Shown piece after piece: positions 35,215-45,018 of a stretch of 64,000 bases of DNA. The notes beneath the pieces are model-generated. The model searched no databases and was not told the origin of the DNA. It saw only the letters and a list, made by a program, of their open reading frames with translations. The first letter of the stretch is position 1. Every line of letters begins with the position of its first letter. Both the position numbers and the translations under genes were made by a program. This DNA is from CAZYFH01 sp964646815 (GTDB lineage: Bacteria; Acidobacteriota; Vicinamibacteria; Vicinamibacterales; UBA8438). Location: positions 1-64,000 of the forward strand of contig CAZYFH010000016.1 in assembly GCA_964646815.1 (NCBI GenBank). Direction: 5' to 3'.

Positions 35215-35496
35215 CGGTCGACGCCGTCTCGATGACGTAGATGGCCGCAATCCCTAGTGAACTGCAACAGCCATTTGTGGAGTGATGGCCGAGCCGAGAC
35301 GCCCGGCTGGCAAGGTGTGACGAGGGAGCATGTTCCGTACATGTGACCAAGGAACACCGCTGGCAGACGGTGTGTTCCGGCCGGAAATCGCTCTCCAAAG
35401 GGCTATTACAGTCCACTAGGTAGTTGAAGCTAGCGAAACGCCCCGCCGCTATCTTCATGCGATTGGGCGGCGGCCCGTGGCGCGCGACGAAACGCC

Positions 35497-38469
35497 TCAG
35501 TTCTGGGCAGCCTGTGCGGACCGCTTGAGCTTCTCCGGATCGAACACCCAGCCACCTCTGATCACCCGCCAGATGGTCTGTGTGTTCTTGATGTCGTCCA
35601 AGGGATCGGCATCGAGCAAGAGCAGGTCAGCCAGCTTGCCAGCTTCGAGCGTGCCGAGGTGGTCATCCGCACCAACGGCAGCTGCCGCGTCCAACGTGGC
35701 GAGACGCAGCACCTCGAGCGGCGGTATGCCCGCCTCGACGAACGATTCCAGTTCCCAGTGCAGCGATGGTCCGCAGCAAACGTCTGTGCCTAATAAGGGT
35801 GTGACGCCGCGGCGATATGCCGCGAGGATCGCCGAAAGTTGCTCCGCCCATTCCGCATGCAACCCGTCCCTGACGTCAGTGCTGTTCCGCTTGGCCTGCC
35901 GGATGCGCCACGTCGGGGTAAACGCGAGGAGCTTGGCGTCGGTCAGCCGCTCGGGCTCATCGTGGAATCGCACGTTGTTGCCGCTTCGTACCGCCAGCGT
36001 GGGGACCCACCACGTACCGGCCAGCGCCAGCATCTGGAGCACGTCGTCATACGGACCTGGCGGCATCGTATGCTCGAGACTCGCATACCCTTGGACGACG
36101 CTCTTGACGGCTCGCTCCGGATAGTCGGCGTGCCCCGCCACCGGCAACCCCAACCGCCGGGCTTCGTCGGCTACCGCGCGTTGCAGCGGCCACGGCAGGT
36201 CCTGATACACCTTGATCAGCCAGGCGCCCCTGCGCTTCCAGCGGCGCGCGAAGTCCCGAGCCTCATCCTCGGCGTAAAGGGACAGTCGGTCGCCCTGGCC
36301 GCGGAAGGTCTCACCCGCGAAGAAGTACCGGGGAACACTACCGTTAGCTTCCCCTCGATCGGCCAGGGCCCTTTCGAAGGCAAGAAAGCCACCGACGTTG
36401 CGCACCGAAGTGACTCCGTAGGCCAGGAATGCCGGCCCGTAAGGGAGGCCATTGGAGCTGCCATGCGCGTGCATCTCGAACAACCCGGGGATGGCAAACC
36501 GGCCACCAGCATCGATGATCTCGGTCTCCGGTGGAACAACGTGGTCACGTTCGGAGCCTATCCAGCGGATGCGCCCGTGCTCGAGAAACAGCGAGGTTTC
36601 CGCGCCGAAGCCACCTGTGGCGAAGTCAAGCACGCGCACCCGCAGCACCAGCTGCGACGGCGACGTGGCGCGACGCAATGTCAACCGGTGTGGGATCTCC
36701 TCCGGCTCACCCCCTGCCAGCGGGTGTCGCCAGACGCGGTCGCCAGCGGCATACAGCGCCGCTGAGCCATCGGGCGTCAACGCGAACGTCCGGCCGCCTT
36801 CGAGGCTTAGCCGCCGTAGGCTGTCTTCCTCAGCGGCTTCTGTGCCAAGCGGCGCCACCCAGATCTCCTGGTTGCGCTGGAAGGCCAGCCACTTACCGTC
36901 CGGGGAAACGAGACCGTGCATGACACCGCGGGGCACGTGGATGACGGGCTGCGGCTGCGCGCGTCGTCGTGCCGGGACGCGGAAGACCGTCCCGGTGTCA
37001 CCTGGACCAGACGAGAAGTAGACCGACTCCCCGTCCGCAGAGAAATGCGGGCGAGCGCCGGACCTCGGGGTGGCGGCGAGGATCGCTCTGCGACCATCGG
37101 TGACGTTGACGACGACAATGCGGGAACGGCCGGATTCACCCTGTTCCGCGAAGACCAGCCGCTGTCCATCAGGGCCCCAATTAGGGTCACTCAGTCTCCT
37201 CGCGGACGTCACCGTTCGCGTCTGACGGCTGTCGACCACGAGGACCTTGAGATGGTCCTGTCCTACCTGGCGATGCACGAAGGCAAGCCGTCGACCATCG
37301 GGCGAAAACGCCGGTGCCCACTCAAGGCCGCCGTCTGTCAGCAGCCGCTCGACCTCACCGGCATCGAGCGGTTGTTGCCAAAGACGATGCGCCACCCCGA
37401 AGACCAGCGTCCCGCCGTCGGGCGACAGCCTCGGCCACAGCACACTGCGCGGCCGCATGTACGTCCCAGGGGTAGGCGGCGCCCATCTTGGTGGCGGCGC
37501 CGGCTCACGGATCTCCATCCTGACTCGAGCACGGAACGGGATCCGTTCGCGCCTGCCACTGGGGAGTCGAATCCGCCAGAGCCGCCCCCGCTCACCCAGG
37601 TACAGGCTGGTGTGATCAGTAGCCAGTGCAAATTTCGGCTCCCAGTACATGCGGTGCGACAGGGAGGCAATCTCGCGCGCAGCCCCCCCTGAAAGCGGAA
37701 AGAACGACAACGATTTCACCTCGTCGCGGCCGGAGACCGACGGCCGGCGGTAGCGACCGTAGAGCCCGCCCCCCGTGGGACTCGGGACGACACGATCCGC
37801 ATAGCCGCGGAGCGTGCGCAGCGGAGACACCGTCCCGTCCGGGCTCACGACCTCAATCCGCGTGCGCAGTGTCGTCCCACCCTCCACCACCGTCCACGCC
37901 AGACGCCCATCCGGTAGGTAGAACACCGCGCGGAACCGCCGTGCCCGAGCACTGATGGTCGCCGACTCTCCGCCGTCCACCGACACGCGGCGCACCAGAG
38001 CCGGGATCAGATCATCCCAGGCCATTGGAATCCCAGCGAAGCGCAGATAGACGATCGCCTGGCCGTTCGGCGTCCAGGTCAGTCGGGTCCATCCAGCCCG
38101 AATATCACGCGTGACCTGCGCAATCCGACCCGACACTGGATCCAGCACAAACACGTTGCCGTCGCTGCCGTCTCGGTCGGAGACAAAGGCCACCTTTGAG
38201 CCGTCAGGCGAGAAGGCCGGTTCTTTGTCGTAGTACGGCCCAAAGGTGAGCTGCTCGGTCGCGCCGCCTGCGGCCGGCATCCGGAACAGGTGACCGAGCA
38301 TGGTAAAGATCAGCCACTCACCATCGGGCGAGACGGTGATGTCGGGACGGGTGACCTCGACCGTGTCGAATTCGATAGTGCGCCAACCGGAGTCTTGTGC
38401 TGCGGCGGGCCCGACTACGAGCAGCGGAAGGCACGCGACACACCAGGCGGGGAGCCAACACCTCTTCAT
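35497..38469 (-). CDS. Exported PD40 beta-propeller amidohydrolase
   Basis: 990 residues from the ATG at 38469; a signal peptide ends near GPAAAQ. The N-terminal two thirds contain many TolB/PD40 propeller repeats (ITVSPDGEWLIFT, EPAFSPDGSKVAFVSDRDG, PAFSPDGRRLAFVHRQVG, GLVSPDGKWLAFQRN). After about residue 640 an amidohydrolase barrel begins: IIDAGGRFAIPGLFEMHAHG with the metal HAH motif, the GYASLEHT histidine, LLGTDVCCGPS with the late aspartate, and the ending GTLEAGKLADLLLLD. Such fusions are common in acidobacteria and are presumed periplasmic peptidases or amidases. It stands alone on the minus strand and is divergent from the gene at 38749. Confidence 0.88.
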   Translation of the reverse strand: MKRCWLPAWCVACLPLLVVGPAAAQDSGWRTIEFDTVEVTRPDITVSPDGEWLIFTMLGHLFRMPAAGGATEQLTFGPYYDKEPAFSPDGSKVAFVSDRDGSDGNVFVLDPVSGRIAQVTRDIRAGWTRLTWTPNGQAIVYLRFAGIPMAWDDLIPALVRRVSVDGGESATISARARRFRAVFYLPDGRLAWTVVEGGTTLRTRIEVVSPDGTVSPLRTLRGYADRVVPSPTGGGLYGRYRRPSVSGRDEVKSLSFFPLSGGAAREIASLSHRMYWEPKFALATDHTSLYLGERGRLWRIRLPSGRRERIPFRARVRMEIREPAPPPRWAPPTPGTYMRPRSVLWPRLSPDGGTLVFGVAHRLWQQPLDAGEVERLLTDGGLEWAPAFSPDGRRLAFVHRQVGQDHLKVLVVDSRQTRTVTSARRLSDPNWGPDGQRLVFAEQGESGRSRIVVVNVTDGRRAILAATPRSGARPHFSADGESVYFSSGPGDTGTVFRVPARRRAQPQPVIHVPRGVMHGLVSPDGKWLAFQRNQEIWVAPLGTEAAEEDSLRRLSLEGGRTFALTPDGSAALYAAGDRVWRHPLAGGEPEEIPHRLTLRRATSPSQLVLRVRVLDFATGGFGAETSLFLEHGRIRWIGSERDHVVPPETEIIDAGGRFAIPGLFEMHAHGSSNGLPYGPAFLAYGVTSVRNVGGFLAFERALADRGEANGSVPRYFFAGETFRGQGDRLSLYAEDEARDFARRWKRRGAWLIKVYQDLPWPLQRAVADEARRLGLPVAGHADYPERAVKSVVQGYASLEHTMPPGPYDDVLQMLALAGTWWVPTLAVRSGNNVRFHDEPERLTDAKLLAFTPTWRIRQAKRNSTDVRDGLHAEWAEQLSAILAAYRRGVTPLLGTDVCCGPSLHWELESFVEAGIPPLEVLRLATLDAAAAVGADDHLGTLEAGKLADLLLLDADPLDDIKNTQTIWRVIRGGWVFDPEKLKRSAQAAQN

Positions 38470-38748
38470 GGTTCGCCTTCCCGCGCGAGGGCCGAACAGA
38501 GGAACCGTCGGGCCCATGCGTCGATCGCACCACCCTCCGTTATTACGACCTCGATTGAAGCCGACAGGCGAACTCCGCCGCAGAATAACACGCCGGCCGG
38601 ACGCTACCGCCCACCAGGCGAAAGTCGACAGGATTTTCCGAGACGGCCGCGGATATTGATCGGACGTTACAAAACATACTGGTCAGCTGCGCATCTATGT
38701 GATACGAACGTCACTCCTAAGAACCCGTTTTTCATACGGAGGACACCG

Positions 38749-39300
38749 ATGAAACGCCTCATGCTGCACGTTGTCGGCCTGACGACCTTCGCACTCCCGG
38801 TCTACGCCCAATCGGACGCCGCACTCATCGAGCAGGCGCTGGCGGCGGCGCCGGGTCGCGCCCGAGAGGCCGCAGCGGTCATCAAGTGGAACGCGGACTA
38901 CACGTACGAGACGATCAAGGAGGGCACGAATACGTGGGTCTGCTATCACCGGTCGGACGAGAATCGGCGGCCGCCGTTCGCCGTGCAGTGCACGAGCACC
39001 GCGAACCTCGACCGGGTTGCCCAGAACCGCAAGTTCCGAACGGAGAGCGCGGACGCTGAGGAAGAGCACGCGATGCTGGTCGCCGCCGAGGACGACGGCA
39101 CACGCGTGCAACCGGAGTACGGCGCGTTGTTCATTTCGATGAACGGTCCGGACCCGGCCAGCGCCGGCACACACACGACGATCGCCGTACCAGGGGCGAC
39201 CCCCGACTCGCTCGGCCTTCCGGACTCCCCCGGTCAGGGTGGCGCGTGGCTCATGGATGCTGGTACCAGCACCGCCCATATCATGGTGCCTGGCCGGTAG
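38749..39300 (+). CDS. Conserved exported hypothetical protein
   Basis: 183 residues from the ATG at 38749, with ACGGAGGACA as a strong RBS. The signal peptide ends VYAQ (residue 20). The mature part reads EQALAAAPGRAREAAAVIKWNADYTYETIKEGTNTWVCYHRSD, then PPFAVQCTSTANLDRVAQNRKF and a C-terminal region with GTHTTIAVPGATPDSLGLPDSPGQGGAWLMDAGTSTAHIMVPG. Two cysteines (CYH, VQC) could form a disulfide. I recognise the layout as a recurring acidobacterial/proteobacterial exported family of unknown function. The gene is monocistronic. Confidence 0.75.
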   Translation: MKRLMLHVVGLTTFALPVYAQSDAALIEQALAAAPGRAREAAAVIKWNADYTYETIKEGTNTWVCYHRSDENRRPPFAVQCTSTANLDRVAQNRKFRTESADAEEEHAMLVAAEDDGTRVQPEYGALFISMNGPDPASAGTHTTIAVPGATPDSLGLPDSPGQGGAWLMDAGTSTAHIMVPGR

Positions 39301-39668
39301 CCGCTGACGGGCCGCCAGTCGGCGGCTCAACGTTGAGCGCCACATCGAGATCGAACTTCGTATCTCGGGTGCTGTAGACCTCGCCCCGCGCCCGCGGTGT
39401 GCCATTCGGCGTGAACGACAGAGGGGCCTGCGGCGCCTGAATACCAGTATCCAGCACCAGCGGCGCGACTGGTCGACGCCACCGCTCCGCATGGCCTCGA
39501 GCGAGGACACCGTGCGCGTCCCGTCGATCGGCGAGTGGAGGCCTAGACGAAGGCCAGTGCCGCCACGATGACGACACCCGTGGCGGCAACCAGCGGCCGA
39601 GTTGCGTGTCGGTGGCCCAATAGACCTGCCCCATGCTCCCTTCGCCGATGAGGGCGGTCACGTCGGCG
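39301..39668 (-). pseudogene. Remnant of Ser/Thr kinase with C-terminal fragment
   Basis: Minus strand from about 39668: ADVTALIGEGSMGQVYWATDTQLGRW is the ATP loop of a Hanks-type kinase. After it, in another frame, comes LVAATGVVIVAALAFV and a stop. This looks like the transmembrane helix that follows the kinase domain in PD40-kinases, so most of the catalytic domain has been deleted. The block LVLDTGIQAPQAPLSFTPNGT further on resembles the end of such proteins. The kinase loop is very similar at the DNA level to the remnant at 8268-8450. Confidence 0.5.
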
Positions 39669-39938
39669 GTGTCAGTAGTCGCCTTTGTCCATCGACATCC
39701 GAATGACCTCCTCGTCGTTCCGCAACACCACATGGCGGCAGGCGAACGCCGGATGCACCCACATCACCAGACAATCGCCAGAGGAGGGCTTGGAAGCGGG
39801 GGTCAACGTAAAGAGATTCGAATCGGCCTGTCACCCAGACCACCTCACCGGGGCCGCCACCGTTTGGTGGTATAAGGGGAGCGCGTGCGGCCACTCGGTG
39901 TGCAGGCGCCATCCAAAGGTGCCGAGGAGTCGCGGAGC

Positions 39939-42128
39939 ATGTCCAAGCGTACCTGGGTCCGATCCGTCGGATCGCGTTGGCAAGGACCGAATCTGTTGGC
40001 AGCGAGGGTCGGGTTGGCGGCCGTCGGACTGATGGTGGCGGTTGGCCTGACCGGCGGACTGAGCGTCGGGCCGGGTGTCGTCAAGGCGGCGCAGCAGCCG
40101 TGGGCGGACGGGGGCTTCACGGCGGAACAGGCCGCCGCTGGGTGGACGGTGTACGCGCGGCAGTGTGGGGAGTGCCATGGGCCGCGCCTGGAGGGGATGG
40201 AAGGGCCGCCGCTTCGTGGGGTGGACTTCCTGAACGGCTGGGCCGGGGAGACGACGGACGAGCTGTTCGCGTACGTGCGCGACGCGATGCCGCCCGGCCT
40301 CGGGGGATCGCTCAGCGAGCAGGTCTACCTGAACCTGGTGGCGTACGTCCTAGACGCGAACGGCGCCCGGCCAGGCGACGCGCCGCTGACGGTCGACGCG
40401 GCGGTCATGATTGGCGATGCGGCGGATGTAGCCGAAGCGCGGCGTGCGGCGCGGCAAGGGGAGACGCCACGGCGGCGTCCGTCGCGGTTCGTCAACCGGG
40501 AGGTGGAGCAGCGCCTGACACCGGTCACCGACGCGCTGCTGCAGGATCCGCCGCCCGGCGACTGGCTAAGCTGGCGACGAACCCGCGACAGTCATGGCTA
40601 CAGTCCGTTGGATCAAGTGACGCGCGACAACGTCGACGAACTTCAGCTTGCATGGGTGCTGGCGATTCGGGAGGGAAACCATCAGACGACGCCGCTGGTG
40701 CATGACGGCGTGATGTTCCTGGCCCATCCGGGGAACGTGGTGCAGGCGATCGACGCCCTCACCGGCGACGTGATCTGGGAGTACCGGTCGCAGCTGCCGG
40801 AAGATGCGCCGCAGCGGGGAGCGACCCGCACGCTGGCGTTCTACGGCGACACGGTCTACCTGGCCACCCACGATGCGGCGCTCGTCGCGCTCGACGCGCG
40901 GACCGGTACTGAGGTGTGGCGCACCGTGAAGGCGGATTACACACAGGGCTTCAACCAGCGCGGCGGACCAATCATCGCCAACGGTGTCGTCGTGAGCGGC
41001 ATCAACGGATGTCAGCGCTACAAAGAACAGACCTGCTTCATCACCGGGCACGACCCGAACACCGGCGAAGAGTTGTGGCGGACGTCGACGATTGCGCTGC
41101 CGGGCGATCCGAACGACGCGTCATGGGGTGATACGCCGCCGTACCTCCGCGCCGGAGGCGACATGTGGATCCCCGGCAGCTACGACGAGGACCTCGATCT
41201 CTTCTACATCGGGACGGCGCAGGCGAAGCCGTGGGTGGCGGCGAGCCGCGGGATGACGACGCGGCAGGATGCGCTTTACACCAACTCGACGCTGGCGCTG
41301 AACCCGCGGACCGGGCAGATGGAATGGTACTTCCAGCATGTGCCGGGCGAAACGCTTGACCTCGACATCGTGTACGAGCGCGTCCTGGTCGACGCCGACG
41401 GCGAGCAGTGGCTGTTCACGATCGGGAAGGATGGCATCCTCTGGAAGCTCGACCGGCGGACCGGCGCGTTCGTCGACCTACGTGAGACGGTCTACCAGGA
41501 CATCTTCGAGTCGATCGACCGGACCACCGGACGCGTCTCGTACCGGCAGGACATCCGTGACGCCGGAATTGGCAATCGCGTGCCCGCCTGTCCTAGTCTG
41601 CTCGGCGGTCACAACTGGCAGGCGTCGGCGTACCACCCGGGCGTCGGCGCGCTCGTGATTCCCCTCCACCAGGCCTGCATGCATCTGACCGGCCGCGAGG
41701 TGGAGTTCGTCGAGGGAGGTGGCGGCACGGCGGGCTGGTCCGAGTTGCGCGAGATGCCCGGCACGAACGGGAACGTGGGGAAAATCGCCGCGTACGACGT
41801 CCGGACGATGGAGGAACTCTGGAGCCGCGAGCAGCGGGCCGCCTTCCTGACGTCAACACTCACGACGGCTGGAGGCCTTGTCTTCGCGGGCGATGCCGAC
41901 CGCTACTATCGGGCGTTCGATATCCGGACGGGGGATGTCCTTTGGGAAACCCGCCTCGGCGCCGCGGCGCACGGATATCCAATCACCTACGAGGCGGCTG
42001 GCCGGCAATTTATCGCCGTCCCGTCCTCGCTCGGCGGCCCCTTCCGGAGCCTCACCGCGCAGCTCAGCCCGGAGATCTACCAGCCGGAAAGTGGGAACGC
42101 GCTGTATGTGTTCGCCTTGCCGGAGTGA
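39939..42128 (+). CDS. Cytochrome c-PQQ-dependent dehydrogenase fusion
   Basis: 729 residues from the ATG at 39939. An N-terminal signal or anchor (residues about 20-51) is followed by a cytochrome c domain with the haem site CGECH at 76-80 and a likely Met axial ligand near the DAMPPG segment. The PQQ propeller occupies about residues 205-725: WLSWRRTRDSHGYSPLDQVTRDNVDELQLAWV, HDGVMFLAHPGNVVQAIDALTGDVIWEYR, QPWVAASRGMTTR-like calcium-site region, GGHNWQASAYHPGVGALVIPLHQACM, and a final TAGGLVFAGDADRYYRAFDIRTGDVLWETR repeat. Here the cytochrome comes before the propeller, the reverse of classic quinohaemoprotein alcohol dehydrogenases. Electrons from substrate oxidation would pass from PQQ to haem c. 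Substrate unknown; periplasmic. Confidence 0.88.
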   Translation: MSKRTWVRSVGSRWQGPNLLAARVGLAAVGLMVAVGLTGGLSVGPGVVKAAQQPWADGGFTAEQAAAGWTVYARQCGECHGPRLEGMEGPPLRGVDFLNGWAGETTDELFAYVRDAMPPGLGGSLSEQVYLNLVAYVLDANGARPGDAPLTVDAAVMIGDAADVAEARRAARQGETPRRRPSRFVNREVEQRLTPVTDALLQDPPPGDWLSWRRTRDSHGYSPLDQVTRDNVDELQLAWVLAIREGNHQTTPLVHDGVMFLAHPGNVVQAIDALTGDVIWEYRSQLPEDAPQRGATRTLAFYGDTVYLATHDAALVALDARTGTEVWRTVKADYTQGFNQRGGPIIANGVVVSGINGCQRYKEQTCFITGHDPNTGEELWRTSTIALPGDPNDASWGDTPPYLRAGGDMWIPGSYDEDLDLFYIGTAQAKPWVAASRGMTTRQDALYTNSTLALNPRTGQMEWYFQHVPGETLDLDIVYERVLVDADGEQWLFTIGKDGILWKLDRRTGAFVDLRETVYQDIFESIDRTTGRVSYRQDIRDAGIGNRVPACPSLLGGHNWQASAYHPGVGALVIPLHQACMHLTGREVEFVEGGGGTAGWSELREMPGTNGNVGKIAAYDVRTMEELWSREQRAAFLTSTLTTAGGLVFAGDADRYYRAFDIRTGDVLWETRLGAAAHGYPITYEAAGRQFIAVPSSLGGPFRSLTAQLSPEIYQPESGNALYVFALPE

Positions 42129-42460
42129 CTGGGACACCACCATCGAAGGGGCGCATGCCCGCGCTTGCCTGTGCCGTCGCCGTGAGGCGACCGACGATGT
42201 TAGACGGGTCCCGTGGTTAACTGACGATTTACTATTCGACCCAGGACAAGGACCCGCCAGCTGGCCCCAGACGACGCCTCCACCGTGGCAAGCACGCTCC
42301 CTGAAAGGCTCGCACGGGCGGCCCCTCGACCCCGCGCACCCCAGACATCGGCCCGGTGCTCGACATCCGTCGTCGGGACCGTGGTCAACTGTCCGCCCTG
42401 CGTGGATCACTCCTACATATAAGATGATGCGGCACCGGTGCACGAGGAGGCGGGGGCACG
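42129..42460. other. Intergenic stretch with no supported gene
   Basis: No credible frame, RNA gene or repeat on either strand. It probably carries the 3' end of the PQQ transcript and the amidase promoter; a GGAGG lies 14 bases before the amidase ATG. Confidence 0.4.
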
Positions 42461-44059
42461 ATGCGTCAACGAGGCACGATGACGGGAGTGGTCAGAACGT
42501 GCGGTGCTGCCAGCGTGGCGGCCATGCTACTGGCGTCGAGCGCGGCCAGCGCGCAGGAGTTTCAGCTCGTCGAAACCACGATCGACGACGTCCACGTGGC
42601 GCTGACATCCGGGCAGATCAGCTGCCAGGACATCGTGCAGCGCTACCTCGACCGGATCGCCGCATACGATCAGACCGGTCCCGCGCTGAACGCCATCCAG
42701 ACGGTCAACCCCGCTGCGCTCCGCGAGGCGCAGCGGCTCGACGCGACCCTCGCCACCTCGGGCCTCGCCGGGCCGCTGCACTGCATCCCCGTGCTCCTCA
42801 AGGACCAGGTCGAAACCCGCGACATGCCGACGACGTACGGCTCCGCGCTGTTCCGGGACTTCGTCCCCCGGCGGGACGCCACCATCGTGACCCGGATGAA
42901 GAACGCTGGAGCCATCATCCTCGCCAAGACCAATATGGGCGAGTTCGCATCCCGGTATGTCGGGTCCGCCTTCGGGATCATCCGCAACGCCTATGACCCA
43001 ACGCGGAACCCCAGCGGCTCGTCGGGTGGAACTGGCGCCGGCGTCGCCGCGAGCTTCGGCATGGTGGGGATCGGCGAAGACACCGGCGGCTCCATTCGTG
43101 GACCCGCGGCCGTCAGCAGCCTCGTCGGTCTGCGGCCGACGGTCCCGCTGGTGAGTCGGCACGGCATGATGCCAGCTAACCCCACCACGGACACCCTCGG
43201 ACCGATGACACGCACCGTCAAGGACGCCGCGATCCTGCTCGACGTCATTGCTGGCTACGACCCGCGCGATCCCGTCACTGCGTACGCGGCAGGACGCATT
43301 CCGGATTCGTACGCGGCCGGGCTCGACGCCAACGCGCTCGACGGCGCGCGCATCGGCGTCGTTCGGGCGCCGATGGACCCCAAAACCGATCCCGCCTCCG
43401 AGGATTACAAGCAGGTCCGGGCGGTGATCGATCGCGCGATTCACGATCTCTCCGCGTTCGGCGCCGAGGTGGTCGACCCCGTCGCCGTTCCCAAGCTCGG
43501 CACGGTGCACGGCGCGTATGCCAGGAACAGCTTCGAGACCGAGGCCGCGACCAACGCTTATCTGGCGGAGCACCCCAACGCCCCGGTCAAGACGCTTCGG
43601 GAGATTCTCCTGTCTGGCACCGTCACGCCGTGGCGAGCTCGCGGCTTGATCCAGAGCGTCGGCCGAACGGTCAACGACCATCCGTATCTGGAAGTGTTGC
43701 AGGAAAAGGAGCAGCTGCGGCGCCACGTGTTGAACGTGATGGCGAGCGACAGGCTCGACGCGCTCGTCTACGCCACTTTCGACCATCAACCGAGCGTGAT
43801 CGCGCCCGACGTGCTCACGAACCCGGAGCCCGCGGACGCATACGGCCTGGGCAACAATCGGTATCTGAGCCCGATCATCGCGTTCCCGGCCGTCACGGTG
43901 CCGGCTGGGCTCACCGCGGGCGGCCTGCCGGTGGGACTCGAGCTCCTCGGCCGCCCGTTCACCGAGGCGCTGCTCCTGCGATTCGCGTACGCTTACGAAC
44001 AGGCCACCAATCGCCGACGGCCGCCGCCAACGACGCCGCCCCTAGCGAGCCAACCGTAA
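42461..44059 (+). CDS. Exported amidase-signature family hydrolase
   Basis: 532 residues; a second ATG seven codons in (42479) has better RBS spacing. A signal peptide ends near ASAQ32. The amidase signature triad is complete: Lys114 in VLLKDQ, cis-Ser187 in NPSGSSGG and nucleophile Ser211 in EDTGGSIRGPA, with the usual spacing of 24 between the two serines. C-terminal YLSPIIAFPAVTVPAGLTAGGLPVGLELLGRPF is also typical. The family hydrolyses carboxylic amides; an exported member would act on peptides, amino-acid amides or similar in the periplasm. Convergent with the DUF4159 gene, with a hairpin between. Confidence 0.92.
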   Translation: MRQRGTMTGVVRTCGAASVAAMLLASSAASAQEFQLVETTIDDVHVALTSGQISCQDIVQRYLDRIAAYDQTGPALNAIQTVNPAALREAQRLDATLATSGLAGPLHCIPVLLKDQVETRDMPTTYGSALFRDFVPRRDATIVTRMKNAGAIILAKTNMGEFASRYVGSAFGIIRNAYDPTRNPSGSSGGTGAGVAASFGMVGIGEDTGGSIRGPAAVSSLVGLRPTVPLVSRHGMMPANPTTDTLGPMTRTVKDAAILLDVIAGYDPRDPVTAYAAGRIPDSYAAGLDANALDGARIGVVRAPMDPKTDPASEDYKQVRAVIDRAIHDLSAFGAEVVDPVAVPKLGTVHGAYARNSFETEAATNAYLAEHPNAPVKTLREILLSGTVTPWRARGLIQSVGRTVNDHPYLEVLQEKEQLRRHVLNVMASDRLDALVYATFDHQPSVIAPDVLTNPEPADAYGLGNNRYLSPIIAFPAVTVPAGLTAGGLPVGLELLGRPFTEALLLRFAYAYEQATNRRRPPPTTPPLASQP

Positions 44060-44089
44060 CGGGGACACCGCGACCCGAGTTCGATCGTG

Positions 44090-44115
44090 AGTAGTAGGCC
44101 TGAAGGCCTGCTGCT
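44090..44115. terminator. Candidate bidirectional terminator hairpin
   Basis: AGTAGTAGGCC (44090-44100) pairs with GGCCTGCTGCT (44105-44115) around a TGAA tetraloop: 11 pairs including two G-T. It lies between the convergent amidase and DUF4159 genes, 30 bp after the first stop and 26 bp from the second. No T-run follows, so termination strength is uncertain. Confidence 0.5.
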
Positions 44116-44141
44116 AGAGACTGAGGCTGACGCACAGGCCA

Positions 44142-44909
44142 CTAGTGCGTCAACCCGTAGAGCATGTAGTTGACGCCGAGCCTGAAACCGACGTTCTCGG
44201 CGTCAATCGGGAAGAACCCCGTGCCCGCCATCTGCCAGTACTCAGCGAGGTTCGTGTTGTAGTTGGCGATCGCCACCAGGCGTCTGGAGGGGTCGTTGTC
44301 CTCGAACAGACCGAAGTACTCGGGCCTGAACCCGTAAAGGTGGTGATTGCGTGGATGCGGGTAGTCAATCTGTTCGACACGAAGAAACGACTCGAAAATC
44401 GGATGCGTGCCGTCGAGCGGAAGCCAGAGCGCGCCAGGCATGACCCGGTCCATCTGGGCCTCGAAGTTGTCCCACGCGTCGAGCTCAAAGTCGTTGAAGA
44501 TCACAAATCCACCCTTGAGCATGTACGCGCGAAGCCGCGCCGCGTCCTCGTCGGTCATCACCCAGAAGCCTGGCTCCCACATCACCGAAATCGGGTACTT
44601 GAAGAGGTTGGGGTCGTCGAGCGGGAGGATCAGGCTGCCATCGGCCTTCGCGTCGATCAACGTGACGTCGTCCAGCACCTCCATCAAGTTCTGCTCGGCG
44701 CGGGGAAATTCGTGCATGAACGCGTTGATGCCGCGTTGAAAGGTCGGTACACCGAAGGTGCCCCGCGTCCAGCGCAGCCTGACGAACGTCACCTCGCCGT
44801 CGTAGGCGATGTCGCGCTGCCCCCAGCCGCCCCATCGCGACTGCGCAGACAACGCCACCAGGCACGTAAGCGTCAGCACCGCCAATATCATCCCGAACCG
44901 TCGGCTCAT
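44142..44909 (-). CDS. DUF4159 domain exported protein
   Basis: 255 residues from the ATG at 44909; the frame is open to 45296 but only this start gives a signal peptide (residues 1-25, ending LSAQ). The DUF4159 domain follows: VTFVRLRWTRGTF, DVTLIDAKADGSLILPLDDPNLFKYPISVMWEPGFW, LRAYMLKGGFVIFNDFELDAW, and HPIFESF..LYGFRPEYFGLFEDNDPSRRLVAIANYNTNLAEYW. The fold resembles a class I glutamine-amidotransferase-like domain without its catalytic cysteine, so a binding role is likely. DUF4159 proteins are often next to MoxR-BatA-type genes, but none is present here. Divergent from the PQQ gene at 45019. Confidence 0.88.
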   Translation of the reverse strand: MSRRFGMILAVLTLTCLVALSAQSRWGGWGQRDIAYDGEVTFVRLRWTRGTFGVPTFQRGINAFMHEFPRAEQNLMEVLDDVTLIDAKADGSLILPLDDPNLFKYPISVMWEPGFWVMTDEDAARLRAYMLKGGFVIFNDFELDAWDNFEAQMDRVMPGALWLPLDGTHPIFESFLRVEQIDYPHPRNHHLYGFRPEYFGLFEDNDPSRRLVAIANYNTNLAEYWQMAGTGFFPIDAENVGFRLGVNYMLYGLTH

Positions 44910-45018
44910 CTGACCTGTTAAATCCCCCCCCAGACCACCATGATGCTCTACGCGGGGCATCGCTGTCGACGACTCACGCACTGGGGGTAGACTGCTCCGT
45001 GCCACAAGGGGGTTCGAG

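Noticed and set aside
35215..35496. Small open frames between the TPR lipoprotein and the amidohydrolase
   Set aside because: No RBS, no conserved pattern and no signal peptide; the region looks like ordinary spacer.
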